In this document: piece by piece, positions 35,969 through 44,301 of the stretch | How positions within the stretch are numbered: position 1 is the first letter of the stretch | Layout of the letters: each line of letters starts with the position of its first letter | NCBI GenBank assembly: GCA_009377755.1 | Contig: WHTM01000004.1 | Coordinates: 62,001 to 126,000, forward strand | Length of the DNA: 64,000 bases | Origin: Hyphomicrobiales bacterium | GTDB lineage: Bacteria; Pseudomonadota; Alphaproteobacteria; Rhizobiales; Xanthobacteraceae | Reading direction: 5' to 3' | Position numbers and translations under genes: made by a program | Notes under the pieces: generated by a model | What the model was told of the DNA's origin: nothing | Databases searched by the model: none | Seen by the model: the letters and a program-made list of their open reading frames with translations, nothing else

Positions 35969-37003
35969 ATGGGTTTCAAGGTCGCGGTGGTCGGCGCCAC
36001 AGGCAATGTGGGCCGCGAGATGCTGGACATTCTGGCCGAGCGCGCCTTTCCGGCCGACGAGGTGGTGGCGCTTGCTTCGCGCCGCAGCATCGGTGTCGAG
36101 GCTTCCTGCGGCGACAAGACGCTGAAAGTGAAGGCGCTGGACCATTTCGACTTCTCCGACACCGACATCTGCCTGATGTCGGCCGGCTCCGCTGTGTCGA
36201 AGGAATGGTCGCCGAAGATCGCCGCGCAGGGCGCCGTGGTGATCGACAATTCCTCGTGCTGGCGGATGGATGCCGACGTGCCGCTAATCGTGCCGGAGGT
36301 GAATGCCGACGCGGTTGCAGGCTTCCGAAAGAAGGGCATCATCGCCAACCCGAACTGCTCCACCGCCCAGCTCGTCGTCGCTCTCAAGCCGTTGCACGAC
36401 CACGCGAAGATCAAGCGCGTCGTGGTCGCCACCTACCAGTCGGTCTCCGGCGCCGGCAAGGAAGCGATGGACGAGCTGTTCTCGCAGACCAAGGCGGTGT
36501 TCCAGATCGACGATGTCGCGGCGAAGCAGTTCCCCAAGCGCATCGCCTTCAATGTGATCCCGCACGGCGGCGACTTCATGGAAGACGGCTACACCACCGA
36601 AGAGTGGAAAATGGTGGTCGAGACCAAGAAGATCCTCGATCCCAAGATCAAGCTCACCGCCACCTGCGTGCGCGTGCCGGTGTTCATCGGCCATTCCGAG
36701 GCGGTGACCATCGAGTTCGAGAACCCGATCACCGCCGAGGAAGCGCAGGACATCCTGCGCAACGCGCCGGGCTGCCTGGTGATCGACAAACGCAAACCCG
36801 GCGGCTACGTGACGCCCCACGAGGCGGCCGGCGAGGACGCGACCTACATCAGCCGCATCCGCACCGACCCGACCGTCGACAACGGCCTGGTGCTCTGGTG
36901 CGTCAGCGACAACCTGCGCAAGGGCGCGGCGCTCAACGCCGTGCAGATTGCCGAGGTGCTGATCAACCGCAAGCTGATCGAGGCGAAGCGCAAGGCGGCG
37001 TAG
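35969..37003 (+). CDS. asd: Aspartate-semialdehyde dehydrogenase
   Basis: Asd reduces aspartyl-4-phosphate to aspartate semialdehyde with NADPH, at the branch to lysine, threonine and methionine. The 344-residue product has the NADP-binding VAVVGATGNVGREML, the active-site cysteine C130 in ANPNCSTAQ, the VSGAGKEAMDEL segment, and a late histidine in PVFIGHSEAVTIEF. ATG 35969 fits the family start. DapF, further along the lysine branch, is encoded at 57172-58050. Confidence 0.97.
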   Translation: MGFKVAVVGATGNVGREMLDILAERAFPADEVVALASRRSIGVEASCGDKTLKVKALDHFDFSDTDICLMSAGSAVSKEWSPKIAAQGAVVIDNSSCWRMDADVPLIVPEVNADAVAGFRKKGIIANPNCSTAQLVVALKPLHDHAKIKRVVVATYQSVSGAGKEAMDELFSQTKAVFQIDDVAAKQFPKRIAFNVIPHGGDFMEDGYTTEEWKMVVETKKILDPKIKLTATCVRVPVFIGHSEAVTIEFENPITAEEAQDILRNAPGCLVIDKRKPGGYVTPHEAAGEDATYISRIRTDPTVDNGLVLWCVSDNLRKGAALNAVQIAEVLINRKLIEAKRKAA

Positions 37004-37009
37004 GCCACG

Positions 37010-37200
37010 AGTCGGGTGTCCCGGGCGCAGCGCAGCGGCCATTAGCGCGTTTGCGCGCGTCTTTTGACTCGCTATTGCGTGACTCGCTATTGCGGTGCGC
37101 TGCAGAACCGGGGACCCCGGTTTCCTTCCTACGCAACCGAGACCCCGCATCTGTGGAGCAGCGCTCGCGCTGCACCGCGTGCGGGGAACGCCGCATGGGT
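37010..37200. repeat. Dispersed repeat family A, copy 2
   Basis: It begins gtgtcccgggcgcagcgc and contains a doubled gactcgctattgcg. It then continues gggaccccggtt...gagaccccgcatctg and ends gcaccgcgtgcggggaacgccgc. It lacks the two short gaagtcgg/cgacttc hairpins present in the other copies. It fills most of the gap between asd and the amidohydrolase gene. Confidence 0.8.
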
Positions 37201-37336
37201 ATGCGCCAGAAGCCGCAGTCCGGCCCACGCGGCGGTTGCGCGCAACATTAGACCGCCTATAACTTGGGCAATCCCGCGCCTGCGACGCAGGTGCGATGAT
37301 CCGGCCGAAAGCAGGCCACGCCCAGGGACACGCATC

Positions 37337-38590
37337 ATGCTCGAACGGACCCCCCAGCAATTCCGTGAGCTGCAAGAGATCACCATCAAGTCCGACACGC
37401 GGGACATCCTCGCCCACGCCACCAAGCAGGCGGAATCGTTCGAGGACTATTTCCTGGTCGACATCGACGCGCACGTGACCGAGACGCAGTTCTGGAACGA
37501 AATTCTCGCCTGCATCGACAACGACGTGATCCGGCAGATGGCGCATGGCCAGCAGCTACGCCCCGGCCAGGGCGCCACCGCGCTGCTCAACACCGTTCCG
37601 GGCATGAGCTACCAGCACGTTTACGGGCGCATCCCGCATCAGGCGGCGCTCGCCGAGGTGGTCGAGGAGCCGGGCGCGCATCACTTCACCACGCTGGCAC
37701 GACGCTCGATGGATGCGCTCGGCCTCGACTATCAAATCGTGTTCCCGACGCCGATGCTGACCCTCGGCATGCATCCGCAGGACGAAATCGAGGCCGCGAT
37801 CTCCGGCGGCTATAACCGCTGGCTGATCGAGCGCATCCTGCCCGAGGACGACCGCCTCAAGGGCATGCTCTATCTGCCATTCAATAGCCCGGACGCCTGC
37901 GTCGAGCTGGTCGAGAAATACGCCGCCGAGCCGGCAATCATCGGCTTCACCGTCACCTCGACGCGCAACAAGCCGGTGCATCACAACAACTACATGCGGC
38001 TCTATTCGCTGATCGAGGAGTCGGGCAAGCCGCTCGCGTTCCACTCCGGCTTCAATTGGAGCGACCCGTCGTTCCTGCAGCTCAACCGCTTCATCTCCAT
38101 GCACGCGATCTCATTCGTGCACTACAGCCTGATCCACATGACCAATTGGATCATCAACGGGCTGCCCGAGCGGTTCCCGAAGTTGAAGCTGCTGTGGGTC
38201 GAGAGCGGGCTCGCCTGGATTCCGTACCTCATGCAGCGGCTCGATCACGAGTACCAGATGCGAACCTGCGAGGCGCCAATGCTGAAGCGGCTGCCGAGCG
38301 AGTACATGCGCGATATGTTCTACACCAGCCAGCCGCTGGAGAAGAGCAACCTCAAGATCCTGCAGTGCACGATGGAGGCGTTCAACGCCGACACGCAGCT
38401 GCTCTACGCGTCCGACTGGCCGCACTGGGACTTCGATCCGCCGAGCTCGATCACCATGCTGCCGTTCCTCGCGGATCAAGCCAAGCGCAACATCCTTGGG
38501 CTCAACGCCGCGCGCCTGTTCGGCCTCGAGGTCAAGCGCACGCGGCCGCGCGCAGCCGACGTGCTGGCGTCGCGCCCCGGCGTTTCGTGA
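37337..38590 (+). CDS. Amidohydrolase-family protein (metal-dependent hydrolase/decarboxylase)
   Basis: The 417-residue product belongs to the amidohydrolase-2 (ACMSD-like) group of TIM-barrel metalloenzymes, which hydrolyse or decarboxylate aromatic ring-cleavage products and similar acids. FLVDIDAHVTETQFW carries an N-terminal histidine (normally HxH, here DxDAH). AFHSGFNWSDP carries the strand-5 type histidine, and LLYASDWPHWDFDPP the catalytic aspartate region near the C-terminus. It starts an apparent operon with a small protein (9-base gap) and a Rieske ferredoxin. The substrate is unknown. Confidence 0.87.
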   Translation: MLERTPQQFRELQEITIKSDTRDILAHATKQAESFEDYFLVDIDAHVTETQFWNEILACIDNDVIRQMAHGQQLRPGQGATALLNTVPGMSYQHVYGRIPHQAALAEVVEEPGAHHFTTLARRSMDALGLDYQIVFPTPMLTLGMHPQDEIEAAISGGYNRWLIERILPEDDRLKGMLYLPFNSPDACVELVEKYAAEPAIIGFTVTSTRNKPVHHNNYMRLYSLIEESGKPLAFHSGFNWSDPSFLQLNRFISMHAISFVHYSLIHMTNWIINGLPERFPKLKLLWVESGLAWIPYLMQRLDHEYQMRTCEAPMLKRLPSEYMRDMFYTSQPLEKSNLKILQCTMEAFNADTQLLYASDWPHWDFDPPSSITMLPFLADQAKRNILGLNAARLFGLEVKRTRPRAADVLASRPGVS

Positions 38591-38599
38591 GGCCGCACG

Positions 38600-38935
38600 A
38601 TGCACGTCGACACGCAGCCGAAGGTGACGGCGCCGGCGCACGGCGACGACTTCGTCGCCGCGGCGGAACGTGCGCTGGGGTCCGGCGACCTCACCCTTGT
38701 CACTGACGCCGAGCTCGAACGGGTGATGACGGCCGCGGTGCGGCTCTATGCCGCCAAGGCCGAGAGCGACACGCCGCCCAAGGCCGAGAGCGACACGCCG
38801 CCCGCGACGCCGATCACGGCGGAACGCGTGACGCCGACCGACGTGGTGACGGTGGTGAGCGATATGATCCGCGCCGCCGGGCTCAATCTCTGGGACGTGT
38901 CCATGTGGTTCCGGCGCGGTGGCCGCGATGACTAG
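38600..38935 (+). CDS. Small protein with an internal 24-bp duplication, between amidohydrolase and ferredoxin genes
   Basis: I do not recognise the family. The 111-residue acidic product has two alpha-helical parts (FVAAAERALGSGDL...VMTAAVRLYAAK and DVVTVVSDMIRAAGLNLWDVSMWFRR). A linker between them contains KAESDTPP twice because of a perfect 24-bp tandem repeat at 38756-38803. It is tightly spaced with both neighbours, so it is probably an accessory to the amidohydrolase/ferredoxin unit. Confidence 0.75.
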   Translation: MHVDTQPKVTAPAHGDDFVAAAERALGSGDLTLVTDAELERVMTAAVRLYAAKAESDTPPKAESDTPPATPITAERVTPTDVVTVVSDMIRAAGLNLWDVSMWFRRGGRDD

Positions 38936-38944
38936 GAGAAGGCG

Positions 38945-39340
38945 ATGCGTGAACTGAATATCGGTCCGGCCTCCGAGTTCGACGATCCCGGCCGCAAGAT
39001 CATCGCCTTCGACGGCGTCGAGGTCGGCGTCTTCAAGCTCGGCGACGCGTTCACCGCCTACTTCAACCATTGCCCACACATGGGCGGCCCGGCCTGTCAG
39101 GGAAAGATCATCGCCAAGGTCGACGAGGCGATCGCACCGGACCGCACCAGCAAGGGCATGATCTTCTCGAAGACGCAGACCAACATGGTGTGCCCCTGGC
39201 ACGGCTACGAGTTCGACATCCGCACTGGCGTCCATCCGGGCAACGCGCGCATGCGGCTGCGGCCCGTGAAGGTGCATCTCTCCACGGACGGCGACGTGAT
39301 CGTCACGCTGCCGGACGCACGCGAGCGGCCGGCGGCGTAG
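38945..39340 (+). CDS. Rieske [2Fe-2S] ferredoxin-like protein
   Basis: The 131-residue product has the Rieske ligands C43-x-H45 (NHCPHMGG) and C83-x2-H86 (VCPWHGYEFD). The 37 residues between the two ligand pairs are longer than in typical dioxygenase ferredoxins. Such proteins shuttle electrons from a reductase to an oxygenase or form the Rieske part of a multicomponent enzyme. A ferredoxin reductase lies 2.2 kb downstream. A strong ribosome-binding site (aggaga) precedes ATG 38945. Confidence 0.9.
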   Translation: MRELNIGPASEFDDPGRKIIAFDGVEVGVFKLGDAFTAYFNHCPHMGGPACQGKIIAKVDEAIAPDRTSKGMIFSKTQTNMVCPWHGYEFDIRTGVHPGNARMRLRPVKVHLSTDGDVIVTLPDARERPAA

Positions 39341-39349
39341 GGCACAAAT

Positions 39350-39480
39350 TTCTTCGTTGTCATCCCGGACGGCAACGCAGGCAAGTCTACGCAGCCTGCG
39401 TAAACTTGGCTGCGTGCGCCGATCCGGGACCCACGTGTGATACATGGGTCCCGGCTCAAGGCCGGGGTCGGCGGGGATGA
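39350..39480. repeat. Large palindromic repeat after the Rieske ferredoxin gene
   Basis: It reads tgtcatcccggacgg, with an internal gtctacgcagcctgcgtaaac hairpin, then gatccgggacccacgtgtgatacatgggtcccgg. It is related to 7895-8046 and lies between convergent genes. Confidence 0.8.
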
Positions 39481-39497
39481 GAGCCGAGTTTGCGGAA

Positions 39498-40478
39498 CTA
39501 CTGCGGCTCGATGCCGGCGTCCTTGACGACCTGCGCCCATTTCTTGATCTCGGCGGGGATGAACGCCGCAAGCTCGTCGGGCGTGCTGGTCAGCGGCTGG
39601 ATCGCCAACGCCGTCAGCCTTTCTTCGACGTCGCTGCGCTTCAAATAGGCCGTCAGGATTCCGTTGATCGTGTCGATGATCGGCCGAGGGGTTCCGGCGG
39701 GCGCCACCACCGAGAACCATCCGGTCGCGGCATAGCCGGGAAGTCCGGCTTCCGCCAATGTCGGAAGGTCTGGCATCGCCTTGATTCGCGTCGGTGACGT
39801 GACGCCGAAGGCGACGACCTTCCCGGCCTTGATCGCCGGCATGGCAACCGCGAGGTCGACCATCATGAAGGGAATGTCACCGGCGACAACGCCGGTGAGC
39901 GCCGGCCCGCTGCCGCGATACGGCACGTGCTGCGCCTTGGCGCCGATCATCTTCAGGAACATTTCCATGAACAGATGATGCGGCGTCGATGGTCCCGAGG
40001 TCGCGTAGCTCATCTTCCCGACGCTTCTGCGCACCAACGCGATCAGCTCGGGCAGCGTCGTGGCGCCGAGTGACGGATTGGCGACCAGCGCGAATTGCGC
40101 GGAGCCGACCAGGCTCACCGGTGCGAAGTCCTTCACCGTGTCGTAGGGGAGCTTCTTGAACACGCTCGGCCCGATCGCCAGCGTCGTCACCGGCGCGATG
40201 AAGAGGGTGTGGCCGTCGGGCGCCGCCTTTGCGGTCGCGGCCGCCGCGATCTGGGTGGCGGCGCCAGGCCGGTTCTCGACGATGACCGTGGCCCTCAGCT
40301 TGTCCTGCAGTTCCGCCGCCAGCAGGCGCGTAAGAATGTCGGTGCCGCCGCCCGCTGGGAACGGGCACAGGAACGTCACCGTGCGGGTCGGGTAGTCCTG
40401 GGCATTCGCGTGCGAGGCTGCGGTGGCAAGGCCGCAGACAAGCAACAGCGCCGGCAGGTAAGTCGCGAAGCGTTTCAT
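39498..40478 (-). CDS. Bug/TctC-family substrate-binding protein (third in window)
   Basis: The 326-residue periplasmic binding protein has a signal peptide ending near SHANA and a mature start DYPTRTVTFLCPFPAGGGTDIL. Bug landmarks are VIVENRPGAATQIAA, DGHTLFIAPVTTLA, SYATSGPSTPHHLFMEMF and HVPYRGSGPALTGV. It is distinctly different from the tandem pair at 2529-4564. It faces the CitE-like gene in divergent orientation, so its ligand may be an acid handled by that enzyme's pathway. ATG 40478 precedes the signal peptide. Confidence 0.93.
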   Translation of the reverse strand: MKRFATYLPALLLVCGLATAASHANAQDYPTRTVTFLCPFPAGGGTDILTRLLAAELQDKLRATVIVENRPGAATQIAAAATAKAAPDGHTLFIAPVTTLAIGPSVFKKLPYDTVKDFAPVSLVGSAQFALVANPSLGATTLPELIALVRRSVGKMSYATSGPSTPHHLFMEMFLKMIGAKAQHVPYRGSGPALTGVVAGDIPFMMVDLAVAMPAIKAGKVVAFGVTSPTRIKAMPDLPTLAEAGLPGYAATGWFSVVAPAGTPRPIIDTINGILTAYLKRSDVEERLTALAIQPLTSTPDELAAFIPAEIKKWAQVVKDAGIEPQ

Positions 40479-40697
40479 GGCGGGCCCATCCCCTTTGGTT
40501 GTTTCCGCCGGCAATCTGACCGCGCCGCCCGGAAACACGCAAGGGGCTCCGTCCAAGGTCGCGCCGATACCGCGGCGAAACCCTCGCATGCGCGGCTATC
40601 GAGGCGCCAATCCGAAGACCTGCCTTGATCTGCGGCTTACCGGCTGGCATGGGCATCACGGTATCCATAGTCCGCAATCCACCCATCAGGGACCGTC

Positions 40698-41579
40698 ATG
40701 ACCATCCGCCCGCGCCGCAGCGTGCTCTACATGCCGGGCTCGAATGCCCGTGCCATCGAGAAGTCGCGCACGCTGCCCTGCGACGGCGTCATTATCGACC
40801 TCGAGGACGCCGTGGCGCCCGACGCCAAGGAGGCGGCCCGGCGCCAGGTCGTCGAGGCGGTGAAAGTCGGCGGCTTCGGTCATCGCGAAGTCCTCATCCG
40901 CATCAACGGCGTCGATTCTCCGTGGTCGGCCGACGATCTCGATGCCGCGGCCGCGGCTGCGCCGGACGCCGTGCTGGTGCCAAAGATCACGACCGGCGAC
41001 CAACTGGAGATGATCGGCGCGCGGCTGCTGAGCCTGCACGCCGACCGGCGCATCCGCGTCTGGGCGATGATCGAGACGCCGGTGGCGATCCTCAACATCC
41101 GCGAGATCGCCGCCGCGGCGCTCGATTCCGAGACGCGCCTCGCCGGCTTTGTCATCGGCACCAACGATCTCGCCAGGGAGACCGGCGCCCGCATCGTCCC
41201 CGGACGGCTGCCAATGTCCGGCTGGCTGTCGATGTGCGTGCTGGCCGCCCACACCTACGGCGTGGATATCCTCGACGGCGTCTACAACGATCTCGGCAAT
41301 GCCGACGGTTTTGCTCATGAATGCGCGCAGGCGCGGGATCTCGGCTTCGATGGCAAGACGTTGATCCATCCGAATCAGATCGCGGCCTGCAACACGGCGT
41401 TCTCGCCCGGCGCGTCTGAAGTGGCCGAGGCACGCCGCATCATCGCGGCCTTCGACGAACCCGACAACGCCGATAAGGGCGTCATCCAGCTCGACGGCCG
41501 CATGGTCGAGCGCATGCACGCCGACATCGCGCGGCGAACGGTGGCGATTGCCGAAGCAATCGCGTCGTGTCAAGACTGA
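40698..41579 (+). CDS. CitE-like CoA-ester lyase (HpcH/HpaI aldolase superfamily)
   Basis: The 293-residue product is a TIM-barrel lyase of the CitE/malyl-CoA lyase type, which cleaves or forms beta-hydroxyacyl-CoA esters such as malyl-CoA or citramalyl-CoA. RSVLYMPGSNARAIEKSRTL opens the protein, IIDLEDAVAPDAK carries the metal-binding region, and VLIRINGVDSPW, MIETPVAILNI and GTNDLARE are further family segments. It lies 8 bases upstream of the ferredoxin reductase gene. Confidence 0.92.
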   Translation: MTIRPRRSVLYMPGSNARAIEKSRTLPCDGVIIDLEDAVAPDAKEAARRQVVEAVKVGGFGHREVLIRINGVDSPWSADDLDAAAAAAPDAVLVPKITTGDQLEMIGARLLSLHADRRIRVWAMIETPVAILNIREIAAAALDSETRLAGFVIGTNDLARETGARIVPGRLPMSGWLSMCVLAAHTYGVDILDGVYNDLGNADGFAHECAQARDLGFDGKTLIHPNQIAACNTAFSPGASEVAEARRIIAAFDEPDNADKGVIQLDGRMVERMHADIARRTVAIAEAIASCQD

Positions 41580-41587
41580 CTCAGCGA

Positions 41588-42808
41588 ATGCCACAGCAGG
41601 TCATCATCGTCGGAGCCGGACAGGCCGGCTTCCAGGTCGCCGCGTCGTTGCGCGCGAAAGCATTCGACGGCGCCGTTACCATTGTCGGCGAGGAAGCGGC
41701 CCCGCCGTATCAGCGCCCGCCGCTGTCGAAGGGATACATCAAGGGTGAGGCCAGCGAGACGTCGGTGCTGCTGCGCCCGGCGGAATTCTACGCCACCCAC
41801 AAGATCGACCTGCGCGTCGACACCCGCGTGACCGCTATCGACCGGGCGCATGCCCAGGTCACGCTGGCGGACGGCGCGACGCTGCCCTACGACAGCCTGG
41901 TGCTCGCGACCGGCGCGCGCGTGCGGAAGCTGCCCGTACCGGGTGCGGACCTCGCCGGCGTCGTCTATGTGCGCACGCTGCCCGACGCGGTGACGCTCAA
42001 ACGGCTGATCGCGGCGGCGAATAACGTCGTGGTGATCGGCGGCGGATTCATCGGGCTCGAATGCGCCGCGGTCGCCGCCACGCTCGGCCGCAAGACGACC
42101 GTGCTGGAGGCGGCCGACCGGCTGATGGCGCGCGTGGTATCGCCGGTGCTCTCCGCCTACTATCTCGGCCTGCACCGCGGCCATGGTGTCGACGTGCGGC
42201 TCGGCGTCACGGTGACGGATGTGCTTGGCACCGATGGAAAGGTTTCCGGCGTCCCTTGCGGCAACGGAACGGTCGTGCCGGCCGACCTCGTCGTGGTCGG
42301 AATCGGCGTGATTCCCAATGACGAGCTCGCCAAGGCTGCGGGCCTTGCCTGCGAGCGAGGCATTGTGGCCGATACGCTGCTGCGCACCGCCGATCCGAAC
42401 ATCTATGCGATCGGCGACTGCGCCGCCTTCCCGCATCCGATGACGCCCGGGCTGGCCCGGCTGGAGTCGGTGCAGAACGCCGTCGACCAGGGCAAGGCGG
42501 TGGCCGACGCGATCCTGGGCGAGGCCAGGCCCTACACTGCCGTGCCATGGTTCTGGTCCGATCAGTACGACGCCAAGCTGCAGATCGTCGGCATCTGCCA
42601 GGACTACGACGAGCCGGTCACGCTCGGCGACACGGCCGAAGGCCGCTTCTCCGTCCTCTACTTCACGGACGGCGGTTTGATCGGAATCGATTCGGTGAAC
42701 AAGGCCGGCGACCACATGGCCGGCCGCAAGCTGCTCGCCGCCGGCAAGACCGTCACGCTCGCGCAGGCTCGCGAGGCTGGATTCGATTTGCGCGCGGCGG
42801 CGAAATAG
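41588..42808 (+). CDS. FAD-dependent ferredoxin reductase (rhodocoxin/putidaredoxin reductase type)
   Basis: The 406-residue product carries electrons from NAD(P)H to a [2Fe-2S] protein. The FAD-binding VIIVGAGQAGFQVA is at residues 5-18. PYQRPPLSKGY and LVLATGARVRKLPVPG follow, then the NAD-binding VVVIGGGFIGLECAAVAA near 143-160, and YAIGDCAAFPHP. The C-terminal reductase domain ends the protein. A possible partner is the Rieske protein at 38945-39340. It could also serve the dioxygenase at 5770-7868, which has no reductase nearby (inference). Confidence 0.93.
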   Translation: MPQQVIIVGAGQAGFQVAASLRAKAFDGAVTIVGEEAAPPYQRPPLSKGYIKGEASETSVLLRPAEFYATHKIDLRVDTRVTAIDRAHAQVTLADGATLPYDSLVLATGARVRKLPVPGADLAGVVYVRTLPDAVTLKRLIAAANNVVVIGGGFIGLECAAVAATLGRKTTVLEAADRLMARVVSPVLSAYYLGLHRGHGVDVRLGVTVTDVLGTDGKVSGVPCGNGTVVPADLVVVGIGVIPNDELAKAAGLACERGIVADTLLRTADPNIYAIGDCAAFPHPMTPGLARLESVQNAVDQGKAVADAILGEARPYTAVPWFWSDQYDAKLQIVGICQDYDEPVTLGDTAEGRFSVLYFTDGGLIGIDSVNKAGDHMAGRKLLAAGKTVTLAQAREAGFDLRAAAK

Positions 42809-42814
42809 GCCCTC

Positions 42815-43020
42815 TCGTGTCCCGGGCGCGCTGCAGCATGTAATGCTGCTGCGCAGACCCGGGACCCCGGTTGTCTTGTTGAGGTGAAACCGGGACCCCG
42901 CATCTGCGGCGCATCACACCGCAAGTCGAATGTTTCCGACTTGCGGCACTCATAGGGGGCCGGAAGTCGGGTATACCCGACTTCCGGCGTGCTGCACCGC
43001 GTGCGGCGAACGTCCGAGAG
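42815..43020. repeat. Dispersed repeat family A, copy 3
   Basis: The copy starts gtgtcccgggcgcgctgcagc and continues gggaccccggtt and accgggaccccgcatctgcgg. It then has the hairpins ccgcaagtcg...cgacttgcgg and ccggaagtcgggtatacccgacttccgg. Compared with copies 1 and 4, the hairpins are in the other order. It fills the gap before leuD. Confidence 0.85.
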
Positions 43021-43021
43021 A

Positions 43022-43627
43022 CTATGCCCACGGCCGCGCCGCCGCCGCCTTCTGCTCGAAGCCCTCGATCTTGGTCTCCTTCTCCATCGTCAGGCCGATG
43101 TCGTCGAGACCTTCGAGGAGACAACGCTTGCGGTGTGGGTCGATGTCGAACTTGACCACGCCGCCGTCTGGCCCGCGGATTTCTTGGCTTTCCAGATCGA
43201 TCGAGAGCGTCGCATTGGCGCCGCGCTCGGCGTCGTCGAACAGTTTCTCCAGGTCCTCCTTCGAGACGCGGATCGGCAGCACGCCGTTCTTGAAGCAGTT
43301 GTTGTAGAAGATGTCGCCGAACGAGGTGGAGATCACGCAGCGGATACCGAAGTCCATCAGCGCCCACGGCGCATGCTCGCGCGAGGAGCCGCAGCCGAAA
43401 TTGTCCTCGGCGACGAGAATCTTGGCGTTGCGATAGGCCGGCTTGTTGAGGACGAAGTCGGGATTCTCGCTGCCGTCGTCGCGATAGCGGTCCTTCTGGA
43501 ACAGCCCCTTGCCGAGCCCCGTGCGCTTGATGGTCTTGAGCCATTGCGCCGGGATGATCATGTCGGTGTCGCAATTGAGGATGTGCAGCGGCGCCGCGAC
43601 GCCTTCGAGGTGGGTGAATTTTTCCAT
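43022..43627 (-). CDS. leuD: 3-isopropylmalate dehydratase, small subunit
   Basis: LeuD with LeuC isomerises 2-isopropylmalate to 3-isopropylmalate. The 201-residue product has [16 protein letters not shown], the loop [22 protein letters not shown] and [22 protein letters not shown]. All three are hallmarks of the swivel domain of the bacterial long-form LeuD. It is about 4.2 kb from leuC (47842-49248) and 9.6 kb from leuB. Confidence 0.98.
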   Translation of the reverse strand: MEKFTHLEGVAAPLHILNCDTDMIIPAQWLKTIKRTGLGKGLFQKDRYRDDGSENPDFVLNKPAYRNAKILVAEDNFGCGSSREHAPWALMDFGIRCVISTSFGDIFYNNCFKNGVLPIRVSKEDLEKLFDDAERGANATLSIDLESQEIRGPDGGVVKFDIDPHRKRCLLEGLDDIGLTMEKETKIEGFEQKAAAARPWA

Positions 43628-43649
43628 GGTGCCTAGTCAGCTCTTTGTT

Positions 43650-43720
43650 TGCGCATGATCTGATCCGAAAACCGGTTCCCAACCCGGATCAAGTCCGGGG
43701 CAGGCTTTTTCGGGATCAAG
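43650..43720. repeat. Partial copy of the gcatgatc hairpin repeat
   Basis: The segment gcatgatctgatccgaaaaccggttccc followed by cccggatcaagtccgggg resembles 55511-55585 and 22213-22268 but lacks a clean right end. It lies just upstream of leuD. Confidence 0.6.
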
Positions 43721-43839
43721 CGCCAGTTCGAAGTCATTCCAATCTTGCCGGAGGGTTTAGCCCGGACGCGCGGCGCGGGGAAGTGCCAGACGGCCGGCAT
43801 CGTTCTCGCAAGGCGTTGCGCCTCCGAGGTTTGCTGCAT

Positions 43840-44200
43840 TCCTGTTGCCCCCGGTCCGAGGGCGCGCGGAACGCCGGGCGTTGGCCACGCCCACGGCCCC
43901 GTGTGCGGTTGTTAAACAAGCACACAGGCAAAGTCACCGCGAGGCAGCCGGTCACCCGGCGCTCCGCGCGCGGTGTTTGAGGCTTGCTCCGCGACAACCC
44001 CGGAGGACAGACACCCTGGCACGGGTGGCCAACTTGGTATCCTCCGCTGGTGACCCACGGCCGGTGAGCCGGATCATCGCAGCTTGGGCCTCCGGCCGGG
44101 CGCCACGTCCTGCGCCGCAACCGGCCACCGCATCCCGCCCCACGTCTCGCGACGCTCATGAGACGCCCCTCGGATGGGACGGGACAGGGTGACCATAGCA
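43840..44200. repeat. Large GC-rich structured element, probably a dispersed Bradyrhizobium-type repeat
   Basis: This 360-base stretch has no convincing gene on either strand. It shows gcacac pairings around gtgtgcgg...gcacacaggc, a ccgagggcgcgcggaacgccggg start, and catcccgccccacgtctcgcgacgctcatgag...gggacgggac toward the end. I recall sequences of this plan being scattered in Bradyrhizobium genomes. A shorter relative (cgagggcgcagcgc...gggcgttggcc) is at 53430-53635. A non-coding RNA gene cannot be ruled out. Confidence 0.5.
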
Positions 44201-44211
44201 CGCCTAGGAAT

Positions 44212-44281
44212 ATAGTCAAGGACTATTTTCACATTCGATCGTCTAAGATTCCCATTCCTGTAGAAAGAAAGTTGATATAAT
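44212..44281 (+). promoter_or_regulatory. Probable promoter/operator of the Xre-RES pair
   Basis: A perfect -10-like TATAAT is at 44276-44281, and an inverted repeat ATAGTC-aag-GACTAT is at 44212-44226. This AT-rich stretch ends 20 bases before the antitoxin start. No good -35 lies 17 bases upstream. The inverted repeat is a candidate autoregulatory operator. Confidence 0.5.
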
Positions 44282-44301
44282 ATTCCTCCAGAAAGGATCA
44301 T

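Noticed and set aside
43840-44200. Candidate tRNA, tmRNA, RNase P RNA or 6S RNA
   Set aside because: I could not find the conserved cores of these RNAs (T-loop, resume codon frame, P4 helix or open bubble). It is kept as an unassigned structured repeat.
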